Below, piece after piece: positions 21,299 to 33,124 of a stretch of DNA of 64,000 nt (position 1 is the first letter of the stretch; every line of letters starts with the position of its first letter). The notes under the pieces were generated by a model, which saw only the letters and a program-made list of their open reading frames with translations, was not told where the DNA came from and searched no databases. Source of the DNA: Hetaerina americana (lineage: Eukaryota; Arthropoda; Insecta; Odonata; Calopterygidae); contig JAKTNV010000010.1 in the NCBI GenBank assembly GCA_022747635.1, forward strand, positions 46,872,458 through 46,936,457, read 5' to 3'. The position numbers were made by a program, and so were the translations under genes.

Positions 21299-21960
21299 CA
21301 TAATCTCTCTCCCTCCGACCCAAAACGGCACCTCGTTTTCCCCTCTTTATGCCTTTGTATACCCGTTCTTTCCCCACCCCCTACCAAACCCACTCATATC
21401 TTTCCGCGCTGTCCCTCCAGCTTCTCCCGAAAGAGAGTAGGAACACGCTATCCCTCACTTCTCACACTTTCCCTGTCGTCAACTCTTTCCCCTCTGTTCC
21501 TTTTTCCATTCCCTACCTCTCCCACGTCTTTCTCTGCATCCTTCTCTGAATCCCTCCTTCGTCCTCTCTGCTCGAACCCCCCCTCCCCCGCATTCTCTCC
21601 CCTCCTCTTCCTCTTGCCCTCCGCAACCCTCTCTCCCTCACCGAAAACCGCACTCATTGGCCCTTGGAGAGTCTGTGCCTCGAATATTGATGAAGCAAGT
21701 TTTGCTGCCGAGGGGAAATGGCGAAGGATGCGGGGGCAGAGAAGGGGGCGCAGTGGTCGGAGCGGCGTCGTGCGGGGGAAAGAGGGGGGTTGTGGGGAGG
21801 GAATTGGATGGAGTGGGAGGAGGGCTGGGTCCCCCTCTTGGGAGGAGTGGAGTGGGGAGGATGAGGATTAGAGATGGTGAGAAGTGTCGAGGGAGCCAGA
21901 AGGGGGAATGGGAAGGAGATTGAGATAAAGGAGGGGAGAGAATAAAAAGGGAGAGAAATA
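21299..21960. repeat. polypyrimidine tract switching to polypurine tract
   Basis: From about 21299 to 21655 the plus strand is dominated by C and T (ctccctc, ttcccc runs). From about 21690 to 21960 it is dominated by G and A (ggggaggga, gagggg runs). Open frames of up to 270 residues here are Pro/Ser- or Gly/Arg-rich composition artefacts. The change of skew at about 21660 resembles an imperfect giant inverted repeat. Confidence 0.7.
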
Positions 21961-23254
21961 AAATCGTGAGTTTTTAAAATGGGTGAAAAATAGGAAGATG
22001 AAGAAATAACTTCCTGAAATGGAATCCCACAGTATTTAGGAGACAGCAGTTGCAACGATAGTAGAATTTGAAATGAGCTACTAAATACTTAGTGCGCGTT
22101 TTTTGGCAAATAAATATTTTTCCTTCTATTATATTTTTTCTTGTAAACAGGCATTGTCTCTGTAATCTTAGTGTGCAAAGAACTACAAAGAAATATGGAA
22201 AGCATCGCATAAACCCCCCAATTTCCATAGTAAATAACCTTCGGCTGAATCTGAGCGTTTGGAATTTGAAAAAATGGGGAAAGGTACTAGATACATAACT
22301 TGAGATTACATGTTTCTTTATTTTGATGGTATTTACGTATATATTGGTATAACATGCACACAAACGAGTAAAACTACCATATAAAAGACCAGTTGTGGCA
22401 ACACACTTCAGAAGGTTTTGAACATAATGATTTAAATAATTTAAATGAAAAAGCATCAAAGCATAAGATGAAGATAACTTCAATTTAGTTTTAAAACTCA
22501 TTTCGTAACATTTTAAATTTTTGTTGGAAAATGGATTCGAGAACTCATTGAGGGACTTCATAAAAATATTTACTTTTTTTTGTAAGAATTATTTAGAGTT
22601 CATAAGATTTCATCATAAAATTAAGTTGATTATATCATATTTAGGTAATTTTTGTATTGAAATCCATGCGAGTTGAGCTCTCAATATGCGAGACCTTGAA
22701 CGAGCTGTAGCCTCAGAAAATAAAAAAACAATGTTCTAGCGGAAGCTTTGGTGCAATATCAACCCAAAACAATTACTTTTTAAACTCAAACCAAAGATTG
22801 TGACTCATTTGGTGCCAATTGTGAGGTACTTTTTTGTGAAGAGCAAGGAGATAATGATTTTAAATTTGAGTACGTACAGGTAATTGGTCCAAATTTTTAT
22901 CGGGCAAGCATAGATGTCCAACATAATTCAGTCATATCCTTCCATTTCATTTATCGTTACTTATCTGAAGGGTTAGAGAAGTGTTGCGCTGAATTTCTCA
23001 AATAAGGTTTGATTTTCAATTTCATTTTACGCAGTTTTTCCAGAAATTTTAAAGACGAGATAATATGGGAAGGGATCGTCGTATTATCTCATATCCCTAC
23101 ATTAATTAACGCTGAAATATGAGTAGATTGGTCACCGCATCAGTCAACGTCTTTTTCCCAAATTTCGACGGGTGCGCATGGGAGTTATGAACGTGTGACT
23201 ACCCATCGTGTGAGTAGTACATGCACTGAGTTTGAGTTGCACCCCTACACTGCA
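21961..23254. other. no recognisable feature
   Basis: AT-rich. The 195-residue minus-strand frame 21974-22561 has no recognisable domain, is Phe/Tyr/Cys-rich and is likely chance. Confidence 0.4.
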
Positions 23255-23660
23255 ATATGGTTGGCATGAGTTTTTTCGCACCATTTGTGGGAGAGACTAC
23301 CTTAGTTCCCAGCCTCCACATCCAGGGCCGGTTACCAGATATTTACATTCCACAGGTAAGCACCTCCCTTAGAGGGGCCAGACCCAAGGGGCGACTCATT
23401 CTAAATTTTAGGACCTCTTCGCCATTTTCGACTTACCCCCACACCCCCACCCCACGTTATCTCCCAACTGAAAGTTTCCCCAACGGACGGTTCCCCACTT
23501 AGCCCATAACAGCAGGGTTGGTCAAGAAAGGAGCCCCTCACGTGGGTTCCAGAATACCCCTTTAGGAACCCCTAACCTTCAGGAATCGAACCGGCACTCG
23601 TGAGTCACGGGCGTGCGCAGATCCTGGGCTTTAACCGCCGACGCCTCGAAACGAGCCAAC
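23255..23660 (-). repeat. tRNA-derived SINE-like repeat, minus strand
   Basis: The reverse complement shows a tRNA-like head. The B box GGTTCGATTCC lies at 23582-23592, and about 50 bases upstream on that strand is the A-box-like gtcggcggttaaagc. A non-tRNA body rich in gggg/cccc runs follows (to about 23260). The anticodon region does not fold into a clean cloverleaf, so it is not a functional tRNA. It is called SINE-like because of the internal promoter and long unrelated tail. Confidence 0.5.
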
Positions 23661-24240
23661 GATCCCCAAAGAGTTGAAGAGGTAGTGGGTTGGATAAAGG
23701 CAGAGGAGGTAATGAACATGAAAGGAATGAAGCACACGAGGAATAGGCGTGTAAGAGAAATAATATGAAGGAGAGATGGCGAGCGAGACCCGTTGAGCGA
23801 GGCGGGAGATGAGATGGGAGAAGGACGAGGGTAATTCAAGGAGGACGGCTTGCGTGCGGCCGAGAGGAGAGATGGAAATATTCCGAAACGGAAGGAGAAA
23901 GGAAAGGGCGTCGATGTGGTCAGCGCGGCACTCAGAGGAATAAAAGGAATATAAGATATTTCCCCCACCTGCAGCGTGAGATATGTATGCTCCGGGATGC
24001 TGATACATTATTGGAAAACACGGCATTTTATTGCGAGCGGGCACGACAAAGTTTCCGAGCGCCCCCCCCTCCAACCCCCCCCCCCCCGGTAAGTGGGGGG
24101 TCAGAGCTGAGAGGGTGTTCAGTCGGCCGACGGAGAAGGGTGACGGGGGAGAGAGAGAGAAGGAAGGGTAGAGGGAAAGGGAGATTCAAAGGGGAAGGAG
24201 CAAGGAGGAAAGAAGACGGGGGGAAGAGGCGGAGCGGCAT
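23661..24240. repeat. purine-rich tract with C-homopolymer
   Basis: GA-rich plus strand at 23690-23950 and 24110-24235, interrupted by a c8 run, a 13-base C run and then ggtaagtgggggg (24062-24100). Open frames in it are low-complexity. The ggtaagt happens to match a splice donor, but no supporting exon was seen. Confidence 0.6.
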
Positions 24241-25399
24241 TGGGCGCCTGCTGCTCTTTGCGAGGTCCGCCTGGGGGGATCGCACTGCTAAGCACCCTAC
24301 TCTTACCTCCCCTTCCGCTCCTTACTCCGTCCCCCAAACCTGCCTTTAACCCTGCGTAAGACAAGGGTGGCGGCAGCGGGATACACTCGTGTCCTCGCCA
24401 CGCATTCCTCAGGATGGGCTATTAAAATGAACTCCAATGCAGGTGTAAAGCGAAATCCCGTGGAAACATTTTCCTCACTTTAAGATATTTAATTTACATT
24501 GGTTTGTGTTACTCTTAGATATCAATGAGGAAGAGAGGTCTTCCTACTTTTATTTTCTGGATAAGTCTTCTTAAGAAAATCCTCTAAATTGAATGACAAA
24601 TAACTTGAGTATCTTGCATAAATTAGTTGAAAAGGAGTCTGGTAGATCAAAATAAACATGATATACTATGTATACATGTACATAAACTAAATGCATGTAA
24701 CTTAATCATATAAAAATTTTTCCACCAATGCTGATCAGTCTTGTTTGTGAAACGAGTTTGTAGGTAGGTATATGCAGTACACCAAATATTCTGGATATAA
24801 TCTATATATTCACAGAAGAAATAATGGATAGGCGACGCATCGGTAATAGAAATCGATTTGGTAAAGTAGATGTTACCAAATGGTTTTCATTTATGGTCCT
24901 TGAAAATTTGCAATATCCTAATTTTTAACGCATTTTTCCTTTTGAGATAAGAATTAGCAGCTTGATCCACGTATTTGACTGGAAAGGAAAGGTCTCCAGA
25001 TCGTTTTCCGTACCAGATAATTAGTTTCACCGACACTTAAAATTGCACGCAATTTTACCCATATTAAACGTGTTAGGGTAACTTTTGGTTTTCATGCTAT
25101 TAAATAATGCCAAGGCAACTTTGCGATGCCCTAAGTTACCTTAGAAATATTTAATAACCCTTATCACTGTTCATATCCCTGGGGTCCGACAAATAATTAA
25201 AAGATCCGTCCGAAAGGACGCCGCGAGTGAACTTATTCGTCCACGAAATCACAAGCTTCGTTTTTGCTTCCGAGGAAATTGGCGGAAGATGGGCACGAAA
25301 CGATGGTCCACCCTGATGCTTTTGGGCTCCAATAAGAAAAAAAACGTAGTACTCATGCTCACGTCGTAACTACGTTGCAAGCTCATAACAGGGAGAGTG
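24241..25399. other. no recognisable feature
   Basis: The GC-richer start (to about 24420) grades into AT-rich sequence. Nothing recognised. Confidence 0.4.
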
Positions 25400-26340
25400 T
25401 GTGACTGAAAGTGCTAGGGCCCAAAGTGAAAGTGCCGCCGCGGCAGCTCTCCGACGAACGCATCTCGACCCACGCCACGCCCCACACTCCGCGCCCACCT
25501 CCCTCGGACTCGTCAAAAATTCACGGGCTCGCCTTCCTCTGTCCCGCCTGCTCCCTCACGACCTTCACTCGAGGCGCGGGGCAAAGAGAAACAAATGATA
25601 ACAACGGACGTAGGAAAAGCGAACCCAAGAGAGCGAGGGGCAAGAGGAGGGGGAGAGATAAGTGGTATATAAATATAGGAATCATAGGAACAGGAAGCGG
25701 ATGGAAGGAAAGCGAGCGGAAAAGGGAAAGAGTGGAAGGGGTGGAATATTATTTGCAAAATGGCAAAACAAGAATTCTATTGAATTGGGTTTTTCAGAAA
25801 GCAGTGAATTCAGTTGAAGCGTGAGGGAAAAGGATGAAACGAAATAAAAACACTCTCCCCATCTCACTCTTTCTCTCTTCTATATCTTTCACTCTTTTCT
25901 CCATCTATCTCTCCCTCCTCCCACATCTCTGTCTCTCTCTTTGTTACTCCCTCTCCTATTCGCTTCGATTGAATGTGAATGAGAGGTCGACCGGAGTGAA
26001 GATACGGGTTTGTGCGTGGGTAAAATAAAGGGAACAGAGAGAGAGAAAGAGAGAAGTTTGTCTGGAAAGAGAGGGATAAGGGCATTGGAATCGAGAGGGA
26101 TAGTTGAGAAATGGGAGAGTGTGGGGAGACGTCAAAGTACAAAAAAAGGAGATTGGAAGCGGAGTAAGCGAGATAAGAAAGAGAAAGATTAATGTGGAAG
26201 GGAAAAGATTTGAGATTCCGTGTGGGCGGAGTGGAAAGGGGGATCCGTATGGAGTGTGGTTGCTGGAAGGAAGGGGGACGTGGTGGATTAGTTGGAGGGG
26301 CCCTGGAGTGAGCGCTATGCGGGGGAAAAAGTGGAAATAG
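25400..26340. repeat. GA-rich, then CT-rich, then GA-rich tract
   Basis: Plus strand: purine-rich at 25590-25760, pyrimidine-rich at 25850-25965 (ctctctcttt), purine-rich at 26020-26340 (gagagagaaagagaga). The alternating skew gives inverted-repeat-like pairing between 25860-25960 and 26030-26080. Frames such as 25864-26487 (minus, 207 residues) are Pro/Ser/Leu-rich composition artefacts. Confidence 0.65.
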
Positions 26341-28289
26341 AACCTCTCCCTCGGTGCGAAGATAATGACACCGATAAGGAGCATAAACTCTTATTCTCCC
26401 CCTCTCCCTTAGAACTTTTTCCTGCGAATCAAATAAAATGTGTATTTCAGGGACCAGGGATATATATTTGTATATAAGATGAAACAAGAAAGAGGTAGCG
26501 GAAAGGTTTTAAGTGTGACTCGAATTTCTTGGGTACCACCGACCGGAAATGTCAAAACGGGAGGTGGTATCGCCTAACTTTGAGCTTAGTAGTTTAAAAA
26601 TATAATTATATCTCAAGTCAAGCGAAGGAGGATAGGAGATAGCGATTTAGTTCCTTGGAGGGTGAGTAAAAACTTAGCTAGGGGCAATCGAGCCTTCATT
26701 TTCCCAAGTTTCTTTAAAGAAAGGGAGGCCTTTGTGAAACCCCGATTACACGGGCTGCCCATGAAATATGAATCTTTTAATGAATCAAAAGAGGTTGATT
26801 TTTGAAGGTTCTGTGAAAGCACAAGACAAATATTATAGCATGTGCTTCGAGAAAAAGCATTTACGTTATTATTTTATTTCTTTCTTATTTCTTACAGCTT
26901 CTGTTTTGATTCTGATCGTCAACATGAAATTCGCAACAATGGCCCGAAGTTTTATGTTTCTTGTGATGTATTGTCTGAGTAATGGTTACGAAAAAATTTC
27001 ATCAAAATTAAAGCGACAACGTCATCCCGACATTTATACTTTGCTGAATCTATAAACCGCAATGCAAATATTCTGGTGAAGAATCTATTAATGAATTTTG
27101 GGCGCCAGCGACACGAAGTATGGATAGCCAATGCCCCTTAGGAAAGTGTCACTACGTTTTGCTTGCCATGGTCTCTCTATTAACTGCATTGTGGATTGGG
27201 GTTAACAAAATGTTAATCAATGTTTCATTTAATTCTAAAATGTTTGGAGGTTTTCCATTGAGTCTGATAATTTGATATTCCAAAAATATCACGAAATCAT
27301 CTTTGAATATAGTTCAGTGAACTGGAAGTTTTGATAACTTCCAATAAAGTACTGTATCCACAAATTTACCATAATCTGTTCTCAATATGAAATCATAAAT
27401 AAGTTTCACATGGACTTTTATTTAAAAATCTGATATTCCTATTCATATTTGAAATGCGGAGTAATATTTCAGTGTTCCTATCAAAATTTTATAGAGCGAT
27501 GAAGTATTTTCATTTTTCTAAATAAACAGAAGTCCCCAAAGTATATTTCAATTTCTATTAGTTTTTAAGGTCCAATGAGGGGGTAACACGGTGAATTGGT
27601 TCAAATACTATTGAAAATTCTTTATGAGTTTGCCGTGTCACGAGAAATCCTATCTATTTGCCATATTTAGCCTGTCAAATAATCACTGCACACATTTTAG
27701 AGTTAAATAAAATGAAAAAGGCACTTATGTAACTATCTTTCAGAGTGTAATATTATGAAATATCAATAAAATATAATAAAATAATTATTTTCTTGCGTTT
27801 GAACTTTAAGTAATCGAGTGCGACCACCAAAATGCGGTTGGCGGGTCGATCTCTATATCCAGTTGCGGAATAAGCAATTGTTATCGACGATTAGGCAAAC
27901 GAGAAAAATGAGCGGAGGACTCGAAGGAAGTAGAAAACCACACTATAAAATTATCTACAAATTCTGCGAAAGCCTATGGAGGTATTTTTACTGAGGCAGT
28001 AGCAATGGGTTGCATGGTGTCGTGTAGGGAGATAAACGATATGGATAGATGCTGAAAACCAAACTTTTAATTTTTGAACTATATATATGAATTGATTATA
28101 AAAATTAAACGGGCCAACATAATCGCCCGGATTATAAAAAATTTTACTAAGGAATATTTTTCTTCCCAAAGTAATGAAGAGATTAGTTCCCAAACGCTTT
28201 TAAGTTTCCTTTGCAGCGATGAGTTAAGTTTCCAATGCATACATGGAACCCTGTGAACCACCATCACGGTGGGCGGCATTGGGTGGTTA
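26341..28289. other. no recognisable feature
   Basis: About 1.9 kb, mostly AT-rich. A Met-initiated 95-residue frame at 26768-27055 has one hydrophobic stretch (FISFLFLTASVLILIVNMKF) but no homologue I recognise. Confidence 0.4.
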
Positions 28290-28345
28290 AACAACACTGG
28301 TGTTTATTCACCCCCTACTATACCCTGGCGTTGGCTGCAAAGCAC
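28290..28345 (+). repeat. LINE 3'-terminal stem-loop copy
   Basis: ggtgtttattcaccccctac, then taccctggcgttggctgcaa. It matches the pattern of the 3' ends at 2577-2640 and 30150-30215 (CCCTGCCac...gcGGcttGCAGGG), with several substitutions in the stem. Confidence 0.45.
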
Positions 28346-28409
28346 TAAAAATATCTAAAAGTATCCTGTAAATATCTGATTATTTCTATACAAAATACTT
28401 ATCATCATA

Positions 28410-28470
28410 TCACTTTTTTCATATCTAGCTCCTCTGCGCTGCACGCGATCTAATTCGGCAATCAATCTAA
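28410..28470 (-). mobile_element. LINE ORF2 C-terminal fragment (CR1/Jockey-like), minus strand
   Basis: The reverse complement translates as LIAELDRVQRRGARYEKS. This matches LIAKLDIA.RRETRFVKRC at about 57400-57460 and ELDKVQRKSARFVKNCY at 2030. Only about 60 bases are recognisable. Confidence 0.6.
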
Positions 28471-28669
28471 TTTAATGAGGTTCTCACAAAATTGCAACAT
28501 GTTCTGAAATAAATCATCAATATAATTATATTTTATGAACTTTTTTCAGTAGCATAAGTGGAATAATTAATCAATGGCATACAAACATATTGCTATTAAA
28601 TTTGGGTAGAGATACAAATATTTAATAGGATATGTATAAAGTAAAAAAGAGAGTATTTGTCCTTGGGAC

Positions 28670-28795
28670 CTCACGCAGTCACGCCCTAGCAAATTTTAAT
28701 TCAAAGTATGGTCATATTCGGGTCAAAATTAGTATGTTGTGTTCACCCCCTGCCACACACCTAAGCGGTGGCTAACAGGGCACCTACATATCTAA
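28670..28795 (+). repeat. LINE 3' UTR with terminal stem-loop
   Basis: The segment tcgggtcaaaattagtatgt parallels ccggtcaaaattagtctgg at 30135-30155. It is followed by CCCCCTGCCACACACCT, a spacer and GCGGTGGCTAACAGGG, a stem-loop matching those at 2588 and 30165. It ends in acctacatatctaaaa, like the end of the 30-kb copy. Confidence 0.6.
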
Positions 28796-29889
28796 AACTC
28801 ACCTTCAATGCTTACGAAAATGGCAGTCATTGAAATTCCCCCACCGTTTGACACAATTCTTGTAAAATATTTCGTACCGTATTTCCTCCAATCCAAAGTT
28901 GAGAGCACCTCGCCGCTGAAGTGAAAATTTTATTTCACCGCAGTACTCGAAACTTTATTACTATTTTCGCCCAACCATTCTTTGTCGAGAAACAGCGCAT
29001 CACTCCATCAATTCCGGTGCACTTTGCGGAAAAGAATGGAGCAGCATGATGCGGGGGAGGATAAAACTTCGCGAAAGCCTCAACGTAGCCACACAGATTT
29101 ATTCAATGCGGAGCGCCACCTTGGATTGGACCCAAGTCTCCTTATTACGTATTCGGGTTTCACATTGTCCGAGAGGATGTCGACACGATGAACAGAAAAT
29201 GAGGATCGAACGACCTCGTAGCCCTGCGGTGGCGTCGCGTCAGCAGGTATACGTTACCCACGACCGACGGTTACACTTTACACGAACGTTGCCACTCCCG
29301 GCCGTAAAACTATTTGGCCCCCGAAACTCCGTTGGGCAACCCATCCCACTCGTTTTAAACAACCAGGGCAGGGCCATCTTCGGGCCTCCTTCATCCTTCT
29401 TAAAAGCCGTCATCATGTCGGTTGGTCGCACGATATCTCTCCCGTAAGACTCCTCTCCTAGATTTGTATTCTCGGGGAATCCCCAAAGGTGGTCATGGGC
29501 CCAGACTGGATGCCCGAAAAACTAGTCTCGAGTCACTACCAACTCTTCCGTGTCGGGGGAATGAAAGGTCTCGGGAACGGCGATAGGGAGTATGGAGGTC
29601 AAGTACTACTTCTGCTTTAACATGGTACCCCGTAAGCTACCGTTAGGATGTATGGCAAAGGGTTTTTAAACACCAGACGTGCAGCATCCAAAATTTAAGA
29701 GCAAATTTTGAAGAGTAAATTATAAACAAATCTCAAAAATTGGAAATAAATACAGTAGCATGTATTAAGGTATTTAAGTGAAACATACTTTACTACGCAT
29801 TAAGAGGATATGTTAGTCACAACTGGATTGCGTACAGCGTATGTGACCTAGATTTGAAAAATGTTGTACTGATTAACTTAGTACTGTTT
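28796..29889. other. unassigned, moderately GC-rich segment (28980-29640)
   Basis: This segment has higher GC than its surroundings and overlapping open frames (133 residues at 29046-29447 plus; 63 on the minus). No family, splice structure or terminal repeats were recognised. It could be an old transposon body or a host exon fragment; I cannot decide. Confidence 0.3.
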
Positions 29890-30230
29890 ACAAAACATTA
29901 GAGGAGCAAGGCTGGAAATTACACACGGAGCGAAGGTAAAATTACAGATTCAATCTCTTGTATAAATTGAAAGGATGCCTCTTTAGCGGTGATTTTGAAA
30001 ATGTATTATTACCCCCATCGTGCTAAGGTAGGAGAGATCATGTTAGCGACATTAAATAGATTAAGTATAGGGCAGATGTCATTTTTTTCTACGAACGTTA
30101 AGGGATCATCATAACATTCCGACCGCGGTAGGGCCATAATCCGGTCAAAATTAGTCTGGTGTGTATATAAACCCTGCCACTTACCCTAATAAAGGCTTGC
30201 AAGGTACTAAAATATCTATGTAAAACATTT
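29890..30230 (+). mobile_element. LINE 3' end (CR1/Jockey-like), degenerate
   Basis: From gaggagcaaggctggaaatt (about 29900) to ggagagatcatgtta (about 30045) it tracks the 57497-57640 copy base by base with indels. It continues through 'agggcagatgtcatttttttc' (the DRFKMYFF region of the other copy). A 3' UTR follows, then the terminal stem-loop CCCTGCCac ... ggcTTGCAaGGTA (30165-30205). The frame is destroyed. Confidence 0.7.
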
Positions 30231-30244
30231 AATTCAGTCAATAT

Positions 30245-30257
30245 AACCCTATATATG

Positions 30258-30343
<86 letters not shown>
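30245..30343. repeat. (TA)n microsatellite left of mariner copy A
   Basis: Near-perfect alternating TA, continuing after the mariner as a shorter array (31661-31683). The transposon therefore appears inserted within a TA array. Confidence 0.95.
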
Positions 30344-30346
<3 letters not shown>

Positions 30347-31660
30347 GGTTCGTCCGGAAAATAAGTGTACTGAGCTCAGGAAAAAAAAATTATTACACTT
30401 TTACATATCTTAAGCTAATATTCCTCAAAATAGGACCCTTGTGAGTCGATACTATTGTTCCAGCGGCGTTCCCATTCCTGGAACGCTCCCGCGAAGGCAT
30501 CATCGGGAACCTCTCGAAGACACGTCGTCACGGCCTCTTTGACGGCGTCCAAAGTCCCGTATCGCGTTCCTTTCAAACTCCTCTTTATCTTCGGGAACAG
30601 AAAGAAGTCCGGTGGTGCCAAGTCCGGGCTGTAGGGCGGGTGCGGCAGCGTTGCCACGCCGTGCTTGGCCAAGAAGTCCGACACGACAAGCGCGGTGTGA
30701 GACGGCGCATTGTCGTGATGCAGCCGCCAGATGTTTTTGATCGCTGGCCGGACGCGGGCGACTCGTTTTCGAAGCCTGTCGAGCGCTTTGACGTAAAATG
30801 CAGCATTTACAGTTTGTCGTTCAGGTACAAATTCGTAGTGGACGACTCCCCTTTTGTCAAAAAACACAATGAGCATCGCCTTGATCCGACATTTGCTCAT
30901 GCGAGCTTTCTTTTGACGGGGTGATGATGGGGTGTGCCACTCCGCACTTTGTCTCTTCGACTCCGGGTCGTACTCAAAGATCCACGTCTCGTCACCCGAA
31001 ACAACGTTCTCTAAAAAATATGGATCATTTTTGCAGTGATCCGCAAGTTGTGTCGCGATTTCCAAACGATTGAGTCTTTGATCATCACTGAGCACTTTCG
31101 GCACCAACTTTGCACAAATTTTTCGCATCTATAATTGCTCCCTGATAATCTCGTGCACTATTGTTTTTGGCACATTACACTGCTCTGCTATCATCCGAAC
31201 ACTAAGACGACGATCAGAGTTCAGTACATCGCGAACTTTTCGCACATTTTCGTCGGTGAGTGTCGTTGATGGGCGTCCAGGCCGTGGTTCGTCGTCGACC
31301 TCTTCTCTGCCCTCCACGAACATCTTGTTCCACCGAAAGATCATGTTTCTGGACATGGCTGACTCCCCGTAAGCCTGGTTAATCATACCGACAGTTTCGG
31401 TAGACGATTTCCCAAGCTTTACCGCAAATTTGATGGAATAACGCTGCTCCAAAAACTTCGGAATCGCGTTCCGTGACGTGGGTCGAGCGTGGAGGTTCGC
31501 GTTAACAGAGCTCCTCACTACACCACAGCTCAGAGCCGACTGCCTTTTTCAGCGTCGCTTGCCAACATACTCCCCTCCAATCGCAGCCCGTCAGAGCGGT
31601 GCTGGGCGCGCCTGGAGCGGCGGGAAAAAATCAGTACACTTATTTTCCGGACGAACCCTG
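30344..31660 (-). mobile_element. mariner element copy A (1317 bp)
   Basis: Perfect 30-bp terminal inverted repeats at 30344-30373 and 31631-31660 (outer CAGGGTTCGTCCGGAAAATA, inner AGTGTACTGA). TA dinucleotides lie immediately outside both ends, the mariner target duplication. Full mariner length with one transposase frame on the minus strand, broken once by a TAG. Almost identical to copy B at 51302-52616, while the non-TA flanks differ, so these are two separate insertions of a recently mobile family. Confidence 0.95.
30415..31518 (-). pseudogene. mariner transposase, full length with one in-frame TAG
   Basis: The N-terminal 129 codons (31518 down to 31132) carry the paired helix-turn-helix domain with a GRPST linker (PRPGRPSTT) and a second helix-turn-helix (SDRRLSVRMIAEQCNV). 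TAG at 31129-31131 is followed at once, in the same frame, by ATG and 237 codons: the LVPKVL block (usual WVPHEL), VSGDETWIFEYD (first Asp), HHDNAPSHT (second) and YSPDLAPPD (third), with exactly 34 residues between the last two, i.e. D,D34D. All three catalytic Asp are present. The product would cut and paste its own element at TA. Apart from the stop I see no defect. Readthrough, reinitiation at the adjacent ATG, or simple inactivation are all possible. Confidence 0.9.
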
Positions 31661-31789
31661 TATATATATATATATATATATACATACATAAAATAATGAT
31701 TTTATTTCAGTGAGGGTTAGAAGTTGAGGCTAAGAAATGTAGCGGCTGTTGAATCGATTCCACCCAAAACAACCTTAACCGATAGACTA
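31661..31789. repeat. (TA)n remainder and short spacer
   Basis: TA array to 31683, then unassigned sequence. Confidence 0.7.
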
Positions 31790-31975
31790 CCTATATACGA
31801 TTCGAAAAGTAAGGTCTCCTATTTTCTCATGAAAAATCAACTTTATTCTCAACTTTGTGTGCATCATAGGAAAGGCTGAGCATTTAGCTATTTTTCTACA
31901 TAGTCGCCTTGACGATCAATCACTTTTTGCATCCTTGTAATCAGCTTTTTAACACCGGCGTCGTACCTTTTTCCC
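31790..31975 (-). mobile_element. mariner-like element 3'-terminal fragment (different lineage)
   Basis: The reverse complement translates as AGVKKLITRMQKVIDRQGDY followed by VEK and a stop. This is the usual C-terminus of a mariner lineage whose proteins end in 'cinrqGdYVEK'. Downstream on that strand, ggagaccttacttttcgaat resembles the terminal repeat of such elements. No rest of the transposase was seen. It is unrelated to the intact copy next door. Confidence 0.6.
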
Positions 31976-32369
31976 TAAATGTGAAAGCATATTGGAAGAA
32001 TCTGCGCATTAAAAAGATAGTAGAAAATATTCGAAGGATAGAATTTAAGATGCATGTTATTTTGCAATGGTTGAGCTTCAACTTGCAATAGCATTTGAGA
32101 CCTGTGGAGGAGGAACTAATTTCTTAATTACACAGGATCCAGAGAAAAGGTTTTCTTTTAGTTAAAAATGCGTCAAAGCGAACGAAACGCGTGTTATTAT
32201 TATTGCAAATCTTGGCATAGTGTTCACTGGAAGCACGAATACTACATTCTCAACTTTATCAAGTAGATACAAGTATATAAAATGAATAGAAAATGCAAAA
32301 ATTTCAAATTTACAAAAGCCTTGCTTATTGTGAATGATTAACACACTCCAAGATAATTTCATTGTATTA
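31976..32369. other. no recognisable feature
   Basis: AT-rich, nothing recognised. Confidence 0.4.
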
Positions 32370-32432
32370 CGCATTAGCGGGTGACTCCGTTAAAAATTAC
32401 TATCACAGAATCTCTCGCGGTTTCTTTGAATT
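32370..32432. repeat. third copy of the foldback-associated repeat
   Basis: cattagcgggtgactccgtt, then a ctctcgcggtttctttgaat block. It matches 3711-3772 in the same orientation with about a dozen differences. The palindromic arms are not adjacent here. Confidence 0.55.
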
Positions 32433-33124
32433 TAGATAATTACACATATTGCCTTTAGTTTAATGCAGATACAGGGAATAATCCAAATACATGACATAGG
32501 TAGGAAAGAAATTAGAAAAAAACTGCCACACCAATGCAGAGAAATTTCCCTTCTTCCAAACAAATTCTTGTCTACAACAGTGAAAAGCAAGAGCATTGCA
32601 AAATTCAGTAAAAGCTAAGTACTGTCTGAAGACAGCACTCTAGCATGAAACTATTTTCATGAAATCACATAATTTCCCTAATGGCTGGAGGCATAATACT
32701 CCCTAACATATGTCCCTGTGGTCGCTTGCAGGGTAGGATCTAGCAGAATATTGTACATTTCTCTTTTAAATTTCCAATTTTTCTATTCAAAAATATTTAG
32801 CACCTTTTTTAACCTAGTAATAGGACATATTTGGTATGAAGAATCAAAGAATTATGCATTTTCTCTATGCCATTTATTTACTCAGTGTTTCGCTATTGCT
32901 TGTATGCTAAACAGGCATGCTAAAACTCTGCATTAAATTCGCTCTGATAATTTTATCATATAAATACACATTTCATAAGAATTCTTTCAGTATATTAAGA
33001 TCTACTATTATTTACGGTTTTATGTAGGTTATGGATGGACAAATGTCGACAACGGTACATTTCTTTGCTTCTCCAAACAAAACACAATCTGACAGGCGTC
33101 ATTACGATAAACCCTTCATTATCT
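32433..33124. other. no recognisable feature
   Basis: AT-rich, nothing recognised. Confidence 0.4.

Noticed and set aside
21059..21871. 270-residue open frame
   Set aside because: Composition is Pro/Ser/Phe- then Gly/Arg-rich, following the pyrimidine-to-purine tract. No domain and no plausible gene structure.
21974..22561. 195-residue minus-strand frame as a host membrane protein
   Set aside because: Phe/Tyr/Cys/Arg-rich without clear membrane segments or a known motif; consistent with chance in AT-rich DNA.
25864..26487. 207-residue minus-strand frame
   Set aside because: Low-complexity Ser/Pro/Leu translation of a GA-rich tract.
26768..27055. 95-residue frame with one hydrophobic segment
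   Set aside because: A single hydrophobic stretch is weak evidence, with no homologue, splice sites or promoter visible.
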